Source of the DNA: Deferribacteraceae bacterium UBA6793 | GTDB taxonomy: Bacteria; Chrysiogenota; Deferribacteres; Deferribacterales; Geovibrionaceae | DNA: 64,000 nt | Direction: 5' to 3' | NCBI GenBank assembly: GCA_002452405.1 | Contig: DKFP01000002.1 | Span: 228,958-292,957 of the forward strand | Part shown: positions 1 to 7,858 of the stretch, piece by piece | How the letters are laid out: the number at the start of each line of letters is the position of its first letter | Numbering within the stretch: the stretch's first letter is position 1 | Translations under genes and position numbers: made by a program | The notes under the pieces: model-generated | Databases searched by the model: none | The model's input: the letters and a program-made list of their open reading frames with translations, nothing else | What the model was told of the DNA's origin: nothing

Positions 1-54
1 CCCGAAAAATTGAAAAGCTGACGACTTAATGCGACGCATATCAGCAACAATCAA

Positions 55-957
55 TTATTTACTGGCTTTGGGATGGGTTTTGTCATACACCTTGAGGAGT
101 TCTGAAAGGTTAAGATGAGTATATTTCTGTGTGGTAGACAGAGACTCATGCCCCAGAAGTGTCTGGATGGTGCGCAGATCCGCCCCGCCCTCAAGCAGAT
201 GGGTTGCATAGGTGTGCCGGAACGAGTGGGGGGAATAGTCCAGCGGCAGTCCGGCAAGCAGGAGATATTTCTCGACTATGCGCCTGACCGATCTGTCGGT
301 GAGCCGTGTACCCAGTTTATTTATGAACAGCGCCTCGCCGTCTTTAACATATCCGCCGCAATCGTCCGCGCGTCTGTCCAGATAAATCTTTATCATCTCT
401 ATATGCATATCGGCTACAGGTACAATCCGTTCTTTTTTGCCCTTTCCTTTCACACGGATACGCAGCCCTCCGAAATCTATATCATTTATGCCCAGCCCCA
501 CAAGCTCGCTGACACGCACGCCTGTACCATACATCATTTCCAGCAGCAGTGCGTCACGCAGTCCGAAAGGCTCATCCTTCTTAGGCAGTTCCAGCAGAGT
601 CATAATACTGTCTATGTTGAACACATCGAACGCTTTTTTTTCCTTTTTAGGAAATTTCAGCATCCGTGCCGGATTATCTTCGGATTTATTCTTTTTTTGT
701 AAATAGTTAAAGAATGATTTCAGACAGGCTATCTTTCTTTCCACAGTGGATTTTGAGAAACCTTTTTCATACAGCATGGCGACAAATCCGCGCAGCATAA
801 AGAAATCCGCGTCTTCGATAGTATTTATGCCGGATTCTTCAAGGTATGAACAGAGGTCTGCGAGGTCTTTGGAGTAATTTATAATGGTGTGGCGGGATGC
901 TCCCTTTTCGTTTTGCATAAAGTCGAGGTATGCGGCTGCCGCTTCATCGATGTTCAT
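55..957 (-). CDS. xerD: Tyrosine recombinase XerC/XerD-like
   Basis: Site-specific tyrosine recombinase of the Xer type, which in this family resolves chromosome dimers at dif with a partner recombinase. The 300-residue length is typical. An N-terminal SAM-like DNA-binding domain (about 1-90) is followed by the catalytic domain with the full active-site set: R148 (GTGVRVSEL), K170, H244 and R247 (SPHSFRHTY), H270 (LGHESLST) and the nucleophile Y279. The choice between XerC and XerD cannot be made from this sequence alone. No phage or integron genes lie beside it, so I read it as the housekeeping enzyme rather than an integrase. Confidence 0.9.
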   Translation of the reverse strand: MNIDEAAAAYLDFMQNEKGASRHTIINYSKDLADLCSYLEESGINTIEDADFFMLRGFVAMLYEKGFSKSTVERKIACLKSFFNYLQKKNKSEDNPARMLKFPKKEKKAFDVFNIDSIMTLLELPKKDEPFGLRDALLLEMMYGTGVRVSELVGLGINDIDFGGLRIRVKGKGKKERIVPVADMHIEMIKIYLDRRADDCGGYVKDGEALFINKLGTRLTDRSVRRIVEKYLLLAGLPLDYSPHSFRHTYATHLLEGGADLRTIQTLLGHESLSTTQKYTHLNLSELLKVYDKTHPKASK

Positions 958-999
958 AATTATAAAATCGCAGGTTCTGAGGATTAATCAAGTAAAAAA

Positions 1000-1181
1000 A
1001 GGCGCACCCGTTGGTTAGCCACAGACTTATGACAAAGACGAAAAGACGGGGTCGCTTCGTCGCTGCGCTTCTCGCGAAGACATAAGTTGCTGTCATTGCG
1101 AGGAAGCCATAGGCTGACGCGGCAATCTCATCAAGTTTTAACTAATTTGTCAACAACCGGAGGCGCACCATAAGGTGCGCC
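1000..1181 (-). mobile_element. MITE-like element inserted in the terminator of the chemoreceptor gene, with duplicated hairpin
   Basis: The element body is about 1022-1160. Its ends are inverted repeats: CAGACTTATGACAAA at 1022-1036 and TTTGTCAACAACCGG at 1146-1160. It is flanked by two copies of a 21-bp hairpin, 1161-1181 (GGCGCACC/GGTGCGCC stem) and 1000-1020, which share aggcgcacc and 15 of 21 positions. Read on the minus strand, the outer copy runs into a T-tract, so hairpin plus T-tract looks like the original terminator of the chemoreceptor gene, split by the insertion. The body contains dispersed palindromic motifs (gcgaggaagcc, gcggcaatctca) seen elsewhere in the window. No transposase is encoded. 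Confidence 0.65.
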
Positions 1182-1191
1182 CTCTGATATC

Positions 1192-3483
1192 TTACAGGCA
1201 TTTAGCCTTTTCAAACATTTTATCCAGAAGACTAATGAGGTACTCAACATTTTTACGCATCTCATAAAGTACGCTCTGGGCTTTTTCACGCTCGCCTTTC
1301 TGCAAAAGGTCAGCTATCTGGTGGGAGAGTTTGTGCACTTCGGAGTGCGGCTTCTCAATTGCTCTGTAATCCGGATCGCTGCCGAAAATATCCTGAGATG
1401 ATTTGGCATAGTACATCTTTCCAAAGTCGCAGCTTGTGTGGTCTTTCAGATTGGTCGGAGGCACGCCTCTCATAAATGCGTTGTACACGTTTTTGAGGTA
1501 TTTGACGTGAGCCATTTTCGCCTTTACAAACAACAGCGATTTGCAGGAAAGTTCATATTGTATAAGGTCTTTTTCAATATTGCTCAGCGAGTCCATAAGA
1601 CCGTCGATCTCGTCCATAAGGTTTTCTACCCTGTCTCTGGATTCCTTGGACGATTCGGCAACCTTTTCGATGTTACCCGCAACGTCTGCGGTGGCACTCG
1701 CCTGCTCTTCGGAAGCAGTGGATGTGTTCAGAAGGAGCGCGTTCAGATCCATAACGGAATGGAGTATCTCGTTAAACCGTTCGTTGGCTTTTTCAGTCGC
1801 CTGAACCTGTTCTATGATGTTCTCTTCAACCAGTTTGGCGTTACCATTGGCTTTTTTGACGTTTTCCTGAATGACCTTGACAATTTTTTCTATCTCGTTT
1901 GTGGATGCCAGAGTTTTTTCAGCCAGCTTGCGAACTTCGTCTGCAACCACGGCAAAGCCTCTTCCAGCCTCACCGGCTCTTGCCGCCTCTATTGCGGCGT
2001 TCAGGGCAAGCATATTTGTCTGTTCGGATATATCGTTGATGACGTTGACAACCGAACCTATGGTAGTGGCGTTTTCAGTAAGAGAGTTAATATCTGTTGC
2101 GAGTGACGCAACAACCTCTTTAACATGCTCTGCCTTTTCGGTTGCTTCCTGAACTATTGCGGAACCTTCCTGTGCCATCACAAGCGTCTTTTCACCCTTT
2201 TCCGCAACGTCGGATGTGTTGCGTGATATCTCCTCAACGGTGACGCTCATTTCCTCACCGGCTGCCGCAACGGTACCGGAAAGGTCAACGTTCTGGTTTG
2301 CCGCCTTGCGCACGTCCACCAGAGCGTAATAGATGGGCATGATGCCAGACAGCAGGTCGCCCAGCGTATGTATTGTCTTGGTAAGGTTTTTATCAAGCGT
2401 ACCAAGAAAGTTGTTCATTTTAAACGAAACGGTCTCAAGCTCGTTGCCCTCTTTTTTAACGGGCAGACGTTTTGAAAGGTCACCGTTTCCGGTTGTAACA
2501 GCGTCGGCAATCTGACCTATCTTGTCGATAAGTTTCAGATAATACTGCAAAGTATAGTACAGTATCACTGCGAATATGGAAGCGAGCACAAAGCCGATGA
2601 TGAATTTCTTAACAGCGGCAAGAAAAGCGCTTTTAAGCTGGGATGTCATATCCTTAAAGAAAAGGATGTTGCCCATCTCTTCGCCTTTGTAGTCTTTAAG
2701 AGGAAAGCTGAACATATATATTCCGTGTCCGTCGAGCTTAACGATTCCGTTTCCGGCATAGGCGTTTAAAAACTCTTCGGGATGCTCAAGATTGTTCCTG
2801 TAATATCTGGTACCCTCTTTGTCTATGTCGGAAGCCTGACGTTCCATCCCTTCGGATTTCGCTATCACGTTCTCTTTGATACCTATGGCGTAGGTTACTT
2901 CAAAGGCTTTGCTCATATAGTCAACAAGGGGATCTATGGAACCGCCGAACTCAACTGAGCCAACGTGCTGTCCCTGATACATAACCGGGAAAACAGAACG
3001 CAGACCGGGGCCGCCCTTGCCGACCTCAAGACCTATAACTGGTTTAAGCGTGCTGTTCGCCTGAACAACGGTACCTCTGAACGCGGAAAGGTCATCACCG
3101 AACTTTTCAACTTTGTGAAGACGGAGAAAACTTGTCGCAGGAGGAGTATGAAACTGAAACTGGACAACTCCCGAATCCTTAACAGAGTTGAAATACGTCT
3201 TATATTTGTTTATAAGTCCATCGCGATCGCCTGCCGCGAGCATACCGGCCGTTTCCTGATCGTCGGCTATGGATTTCACAGTGAGCGATATGTCATCCAG
3301 CTTTTCTTTAAGCCTGTCATTGATGATATCAGACATGGACTGCATATCGTTCGCCGCATCTTTTACCATAGCGGAACGTAGAGAAAGGTAGTCATACCCG
3401 GACAGTATGATAGTAATAAGCAGTATACCTATGTACACCCCGATAGAAACATACTGCTTGATACTTAGTTTAATAAAGCGCAT
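1192..3483 (-). CDS. Methyl-accepting chemotaxis protein with periplasmic Cache-like domain and C-terminal CZB zinc domain
   Basis: Transmembrane chemoreceptor of 763 residues. TM1 is at about 12-31, a large periplasmic sensor (about 35-290) resembles a double-Cache fold, and TM2 is at about 292-318. HAMP follows, then the CheA/CheW-binding hairpin tip (INDISEQTNMLALNAAIEAARAGE). The C-terminal ~110 residues form a chemoreceptor zinc-binding (CZB) domain: conserved His in KMAHVKYLK, the CDFGKMYY motif, and His residues in PHSEVHKLSH. In known CZB proteins zinc bound there tunes signalling, for instance in response to oxidants such as hypochlorite. The gene stands alone. Its terminator appears to have been split by the adjacent element. 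Confidence 0.93.
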   Translation of the reverse strand: MRFIKLSIKQYVSIGVYIGILLITIILSGYDYLSLRSAMVKDAANDMQSMSDIINDRLKEKLDDISLTVKSIADDQETAGMLAAGDRDGLINKYKTYFNSVKDSGVVQFQFHTPPATSFLRLHKVEKFGDDLSAFRGTVVQANSTLKPVIGLEVGKGGPGLRSVFPVMYQGQHVGSVEFGGSIDPLVDYMSKAFEVTYAIGIKENVIAKSEGMERQASDIDKEGTRYYRNNLEHPEEFLNAYAGNGIVKLDGHGIYMFSFPLKDYKGEEMGNILFFKDMTSQLKSAFLAAVKKFIIGFVLASIFAVILYYTLQYYLKLIDKIGQIADAVTTGNGDLSKRLPVKKEGNELETVSFKMNNFLGTLDKNLTKTIHTLGDLLSGIMPIYYALVDVRKAANQNVDLSGTVAAAGEEMSVTVEEISRNTSDVAEKGEKTLVMAQEGSAIVQEATEKAEHVKEVVASLATDINSLTENATTIGSVVNVINDISEQTNMLALNAAIEAARAGEAGRGFAVVADEVRKLAEKTLASTNEIEKIVKVIQENVKKANGNAKLVEENIIEQVQATEKANERFNEILHSVMDLNALLLNTSTASEEQASATADVAGNIEKVAESSKESRDRVENLMDEIDGLMDSLSNIEKDLIQYELSCKSLLFVKAKMAHVKYLKNVYNAFMRGVPPTNLKDHTSCDFGKMYYAKSSQDIFGSDPDYRAIEKPHSEVHKLSHQIADLLQKGEREKAQSVLYEMRKNVEYLISLLDKMFEKAKCL

Positions 3484-3578
3484 ACTTCACCTCAGAATCG
3501 CGTTAAATCACTCCTCCGTGACTTTTATGATTGAATCAATATAGTATTTTATAATTTATCGGACAGGAAAGCAATTAA

Positions 3579-4355
3579 ATGAGTGAAGAATTTGAAAATT
3601 TAGTTAAAATAGTCAGAACACTGCGTAGCGAAAACGGATGCCCATGGGACAGGGAACAAAACCTGTTCTCAATAAAAAATCTCTTTATAGAAGAGGCTTT
3701 TGAGCTTTTGGATGCACTGGACAGGCAGGATATAGAGAACATACGTGAAGAACTGGGCGACGTTTTGTTTCACACGGTGTTTCACAGCGTTATGGCTGAG
3801 GACGAAGGACGGTTCAATATCGACGAAGTTCTGGCCGAAGTATCATCAAAACTCGTCCGCAGACACCCACATGTTTTCGGCACGACGTCGGTTTCTGACT
3901 CCGAAGAGGTTCTCACAAACTGGGACGCGATAAAGAAAGAAGAAAAAAAGGCAAAGAGAGCTGAATCCATTCTCAGCGATATTCCCGCCGCCTACCCTTC
4001 CGTTATGCGCGCGCTTAAAATACAGGAAAAAGTGCGCAAAGTCGGATTCGACTGGGAAAAACCTGAAGACTGCATGGCAAAAATGGACGAAGAGGTCGTG
4101 GAGTTTAAAGAGGCCTTCGCTGAAGGAAACAGAGAAAAAATTGAACACGAGCTGGGCGACGTTCTCTTCTCTGTGATAAACATGGCGCGCTTCTGCAAAC
4201 TAAACCCCGACGAGGCATTAAGAAAAGCCAACGATAGATTCGTTAAACGTTTCACACATATAGAAAAAAAACTGAAAGAGCAGGGTAGCTCATGCGAAGA
4301 GGCAAGCCTTGAAGAAATGGAAAATCTGTGGATTCAGGCGAAAGGACTTGAATAA
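3579..4355 (+). CDS. mazG: Nucleoside triphosphate pyrophosphohydrolase MazG
   Basis: Hydrolyses NTPs and dNTPs to the monophosphate plus pyrophosphate, a house-cleaning role in the cytoplasm. At 258 residues it has the usual tandem MazG arrangement. The N-terminal repeat holds the metal-binding signature (EEAFELLDALD then IREELGDVLF), and the C-terminal repeat a second one (EVVEFKEAF then IEHELGDVLF). The NGCPWDREQ motif near residue 22 is diagnostic of full-length bacterial MazG. A purine-rich site (aggaaag) precedes the ATG. The gene is divergent from the chemoreceptor and followed by the Fic-like gene. Confidence 0.94.
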   Translation: MSEEFENLVKIVRTLRSENGCPWDREQNLFSIKNLFIEEAFELLDALDRQDIENIREELGDVLFHTVFHSVMAEDEGRFNIDEVLAEVSSKLVRRHPHVFGTTSVSDSEEVLTNWDAIKKEEKKAKRAESILSDIPAAYPSVMRALKIQEKVRKVGFDWEKPEDCMAKMDEEVVEFKEAFAEGNREKIEHELGDVLFSVINMARFCKLNPDEALRKANDRFVKRFTHIEKKLKEQGSSCEEASLEEMENLWIQAKGLE

Positions 4356-4406
4356 TCCGTTCCGCCGTAATACTATTGATTAAATTTTAATCAATAAGGA
4401 TGTGCG

Positions 4407-5486
4407 GTGAGGACAGTCAATACTTTCCATTCAAGCAGTTATGTTTTCAACTCAAAGGTTTCAGCAGACGTTCAGCCTGTGATATCATCGCTTGAAATGC
4501 TGCTGGATATTCCGTCCCGCCCCGGCGCATTTGCATATCTCACCGACAGCCTCACAGCAAGATGTGTTTACGGACTCACCAGCATAGACGAAAGCAACGT
4601 CACATTTGAGCAGGTGTGCAGGATAATAACCCACGACAGAAGCAACTTCACTCAGGACGTTCAGTCCATCGGCACAATAAACGTTTTCTGTGCACTGAAA
4701 ACCGCAGAGGAAAAACTCAGCGAGCAGCTCTCGCCGGAGCTTGTCACGTTGTTCCACTCGGAGCTGACCAGCAACATGGAGATGCCGGAGTCCGGCGTTT
4801 ACAGAAAAAGCGCAGCACGCTGTGAAGACGGGGATACCGGCTGGACTCCGCCCACGTCGGCGCTGGATATAAACTTCCTTATGAAGCATCTGACAGAATG
4901 GCTGACATGCGAAGAGACAGTGAAAGTCAGCCCCTTTCTGAAGGGACTTCTACTTCAGATGCACCTGAAAAAGATACAGCCTTTCCACTCTGCAAACAAC
5001 AAGACCGCAGCAGCGGCAGGCATCTTCCTGATGCGCAAACACGGGCTTAACGCCCTTCCGTACCTTCTTCAGGAGATATACGCACAAAACAGGGATGAAT
5101 ACCTCGCCCGTTCAGCCGAATTTTACAGAACATCCGATATATCAGGTTTCGCCGACTTTGCCGCCCGCAGGCTTATCGTTATGATGGAAGAGGGAACGCG
5201 AACCAACCTTGCGCATATACGCCGGAACAGCCTCGAAAAATACCTTGCCGGACTGCTGGACGAAAAGGAGCTGATAAAGCGTCAGTATGATTTCCTTATG
5301 ATGCTGAACAGAACCGGACACGTTTTCCGCTATGAGGATATGCTGCTGAAAAAACCGTTCACAGCCTATTACGGCAAAGTGAGCCGCACAACGGCGGCAA
5401 GGGATGTTAAGAAATTTCTGGACATGGGGCTTATTGAAGAAGCTGCGGAGGGGTATATCTTCAACTCTAAGTTTCTCAGTATTTAA
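4407..5486 (+). CDS. Fic-fold protein with degenerate active site
   Basis: The 359 residues have the layout of Fic/DUF4172-type proteins. A substrate-contact segment (SGVYRKSAARCEDGDTGWTPP) precedes the Fic core, and a C-terminal winged-helix-like part (about 285-359) follows. Active Fic AMP-transferases carry HPFxxGNGR. Here the loop reads QPFHSANNK at 191-199, so the catalytic His is Gln and the following GNGR is ANNK. The N-terminal inhibitory region is also altered (SIDESN, residues 59-64). AMP transfer is therefore unlikely; a DNA-binding or regulatory role is possible. The start is GTG with an AAGGA site upstream. The 3' end overlaps the convergent gene by 4 bp. Confidence 0.7.
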   Translation: MRTVNTFHSSSYVFNSKVSADVQPVISSLEMLLDIPSRPGAFAYLTDSLTARCVYGLTSIDESNVTFEQVCRIITHDRSNFTQDVQSIGTINVFCALKTAEEKLSEQLSPELVTLFHSELTSNMEMPESGVYRKSAARCEDGDTGWTPPTSALDINFLMKHLTEWLTCEETVKVSPFLKGLLLQMHLKKIQPFHSANNKTAAAAGIFLMRKHGLNALPYLLQEIYAQNRDEYLARSAEFYRTSDISGFADFAARRLIVMMEEGTRTNLAHIRRNSLEKYLAGLLDEKELIKRQYDFLMMLNRTGHVFRYEDMLLKKPFTAYYGKVSRTTAARDVKKFLDMGLIEEAAEGYIFNSKFLSI

Positions 5487-6913
5487 CCGTAACCGAACTC
5501 GACCTCGCCGGATTTTTCATCGAAATAATAAAAGCCTCTGGATGTTTTGTCCTTCGTCAGCACAAAGCGCCCGCCTATCATAAATTTTACCTCAGGATAC
5601 GCATATCTCCCGACATAAATTTTACTGTCGTTTTTAAGCACCAGTTTGGACTGTGTTTCTTTGATCATGCTGTCAAGTGTGGCAACTTCTTTGCGAAGCT
5701 GTTCGAGCTTTATCAGCAGCTTGTCTATCATAACCCGTTTCTGCTCGCCCTGCCGCATCAGAACCTCTTTATTGTTTCCGAGATACGTTTCCAGCTTCGT
5801 AAGCATCTTGGACGTTTCATAGCGCTTTGCCATCATTTTACGCATATCCATAACGTCTTTAACGGATGTGAATATTGCCACGTCCGTCTTTATGTATGCT
5901 TCGGAGCCGTATATCTTTGCGGAAATCCCCTCAACAGAAAAGACCTTACCGCCGATTATGCTTCCCGGCACCCCGTCCACAACTATCTCTTTTTCGGCGT
6001 ATATCTCTGAATTCATTATAGATTTCTTAACATAGACACCTTCGTTGGTGATTATCTTGGCCTTGTGTATGAATTTTGCGTAGACGGAGCCTTCTGCGTA
6101 TATATCTGCTGCGTCCTGTCCGCCGATGATACCCTGACGAGCCATCACTCCCCCGCCGGCTATAACCCTTCCGCGGATGGTTGTCGCAACAACCTCATTT
6201 TTCGCACGGACTTCAAAACCAGCCTTTATGCTGCCTTTAACTATGACCGAGCCTGGAAAATCTACGTTGCCAGTGGTGAAATCCACGTCTTCCTGTACCA
6301 GGTACACAGAGCTTACGTTGAGATAGATTACTCCGCCGACTCTTCCGTATTCCACCAGCCCGTCGATGTGGCTTATGACTTTTTTTCCGTCTTTATATAC
6401 TTTTTTCCCAAGCTCCAGCTCAACTTCTCTTCCTCCATTCGCCGGAATGGTTCTGCCGCTGACGTCAACGCCGTCGCGTCCGGCAGTGGGGTTGATTATC
6501 ATGGCTATGGGCTGATCTTTTTCAGCAAGGGCAAGCTGTTTCTGTTTATATATGCGGTAATCAACGCTTACAAGTTCGTCGGAAGACAGAATGATATCCT
6601 GCGGTCTGGCGGAGCGAAGTATAAGTTCACCGTCCTGTCCGTTAACAGGTTCCCTGCCCCTTGCGACCACATAGGATTTTTCCATCCTGCCGCCGCGCAG
6701 AAGCAGACTGTTGATATCGCGCACCACAGTGGTATCTATTCCGGAGACCACACCCGCATCCGCAAGAAGCTCGAAGATGTCGGTGTAAATAACCATTTCC
6801 GGAATTATTACCGTTGCTGTCATTCTGTCAGGGGATACCTCAACCTCAGGTTTTTGTTTGTATGCAAACTCTTCAAAAACCCTGCCCCTTGTTACATTGT
6901 CGGATTGTTCCAT
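5483..6913 (-). CDS. FapA/DUF342 family protein
   Basis: A 476-residue protein of the FapA (DUF342) family, named for flagellar assembly protein A of Vibrio. The middle of the sequence (about 180-350) is a run of short glycine-rich beta-helix-like repeats (VIVKGSIKAGFEVRAKNEVV, IIGGQDAADIYAEGSVYAKF). This is followed by a coiled coil (about 355-425) and a short beta-rich tail. The N-terminal segment contains the family's MIINPTAGRDG-like motif. Its start codon touches the stop of the upstream PAS protein gene, so the two are co-transcribed and probably translationally coupled. The precise molecular role of the family is unknown. Confidence 0.85.
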   Translation of the reverse strand: MEQSDNVTRGRVFEEFAYKQKPEVEVSPDRMTATVIIPEMVIYTDIFELLADAGVVSGIDTTVVRDINSLLLRGGRMEKSYVVARGREPVNGQDGELILRSARPQDIILSSDELVSVDYRIYKQKQLALAEKDQPIAMIINPTAGRDGVDVSGRTIPANGGREVELELGKKVYKDGKKVISHIDGLVEYGRVGGVIYLNVSSVYLVQEDVDFTTGNVDFPGSVIVKGSIKAGFEVRAKNEVVATTIRGRVIAGGGVMARQGIIGGQDAADIYAEGSVYAKFIHKAKIITNEGVYVKKSIMNSEIYAEKEIVVDGVPGSIIGGKVFSVEGISAKIYGSEAYIKTDVAIFTSVKDVMDMRKMMAKRYETSKMLTKLETYLGNNKEVLMRQGEQKRVMIDKLLIKLEQLRKEVATLDSMIKETQSKLVLKNDSKIYVGRYAYPEVKFMIGGRFVLTKDKTSRGFYYFDEKSGEVEFGYG

Positions 6914-7746
6914 TAAATATCCGTCCGTACAAAGGCGAAAGCATAGCAGGTCTCGCCGTTCAAAACGTTCGAGCTGACCATTGCTATCATTTCTGTGACA
7001 CCGCCGCTGCCCAGCACCTCCACTCTGGTGCCTCCGCCGGATGCGGACATCAGCTTTTCAAAATCCGAATGGTATCTGAACAGGGCGGAAATTTCCTGCC
7101 CCGGAACAGCCGCGTCCGGATGAAAAAACTGCACGGCAGATGTGTTCATGTCCATAATCATGTTAAAGCCGTTTATAACTACAATCGGCATAGGTGACGT
7201 TTCGAAAAGGGATTTGAAAAACGCTTCGGACGCCCACGCGGTATCCTCAACCTTTTTGTTCTCCGTCATGTCCAGAATGACCCCGATGATACCCTCAACC
7301 TTGCCGCTGCGTTTAAACGCCCTTTTGTGTATGATGTGAAAACTGTCTTCCATGCCAGGGAACCTGCCTCTGTGCTCAACGCGTTCTTCAGAACAATCCT
7401 GAATCAACGTTCTGTCGCCTTCAGCAAAGGAGTCTGCCGTATCTTTGGAAAAAAAGTCGTACGCTGTTTTTCCAACTATCTCGTTGCGTTCAAACCCGTA
7501 TGCATCACAGAGTGCCTTATTACATGCAAGATAGATTCCATGGACGTTCTTGTAATAAACTGGAACCGGAATCGCATCCAGCATTGTCTGGAAAACGTCG
7601 CTGTCCGTCATAAAGCAGGATATGTCGCATCCTCTGCATCCGAATATCCTTGTTATGAGTGAGCTGACATCGCTCTCTTTCGGAGAGTCCCCCAGCTTGT
7701 CCAGCTCATTTTTGAAGCGTTCAACCATCGCCTTAACATAGTTCAT
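6913..7746 (-). CDS. Double PAS-domain protein without an output domain
   Basis: 277 residues with two PAS domains. The first spans about 48-155 (AIPVPVYYKNVHGIYLACN, EIVGKTAYDFF, and a PAC-like segment ending GVILDMTENKK). The second spans about 170-275 (SPMPIVVINGFNMIMDMN). A short N-terminal segment contains a CRGCDISC cysteine cluster (about residues 36-42). No kinase, GGDEF, EAL or DNA-binding domain is present, so it probably works through partners. It shares one base with the downstream FapA-like gene, which points to joint action. The ligand and whether the cysteines bind metal or sense redox cannot be told from sequence. Confidence 0.8.
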   Translation of the reverse strand: MNYVKAMVERFKNELDKLGDSPKESDVSSLITRIFGCRGCDISCFMTDSDVFQTMLDAIPVPVYYKNVHGIYLACNKALCDAYGFERNEIVGKTAYDFFSKDTADSFAEGDRTLIQDCSEERVEHRGRFPGMEDSFHIIHKRAFKRSGKVEGIIGVILDMTENKKVEDTAWASEAFFKSLFETSPMPIVVINGFNMIMDMNTSAVQFFHPDAAVPGQEISALFRYHSDFEKLMSASGGGTRVEVLGSGGVTEMIAMVSSNVLNGETCYAFAFVRTDI

Positions 7747-7858
7747 TGTGTATTACCTTTATGGTCTGTTGTCGATATAATATAACTTTACCAGACATCC
7801 GTAAGGTGTAAAATCAATTTCGCTTGTTTTTTTGACTGAATTGAAATAACAATATTAA

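Noticed and set aside
55..957. Phage- or integron-type integrase marking a mobile island
   Set aside because: Length and motifs match housekeeping XerC/D, and no phage, cassette or att-like structure is adjacent in the visible sequence.
6065..6916. 283-residue open frame antisense to the FapA-like gene
   Set aside because: Codons and product composition (aromatic and Cys-rich) are those of a shadow frame; the sense gene is clearly conserved.
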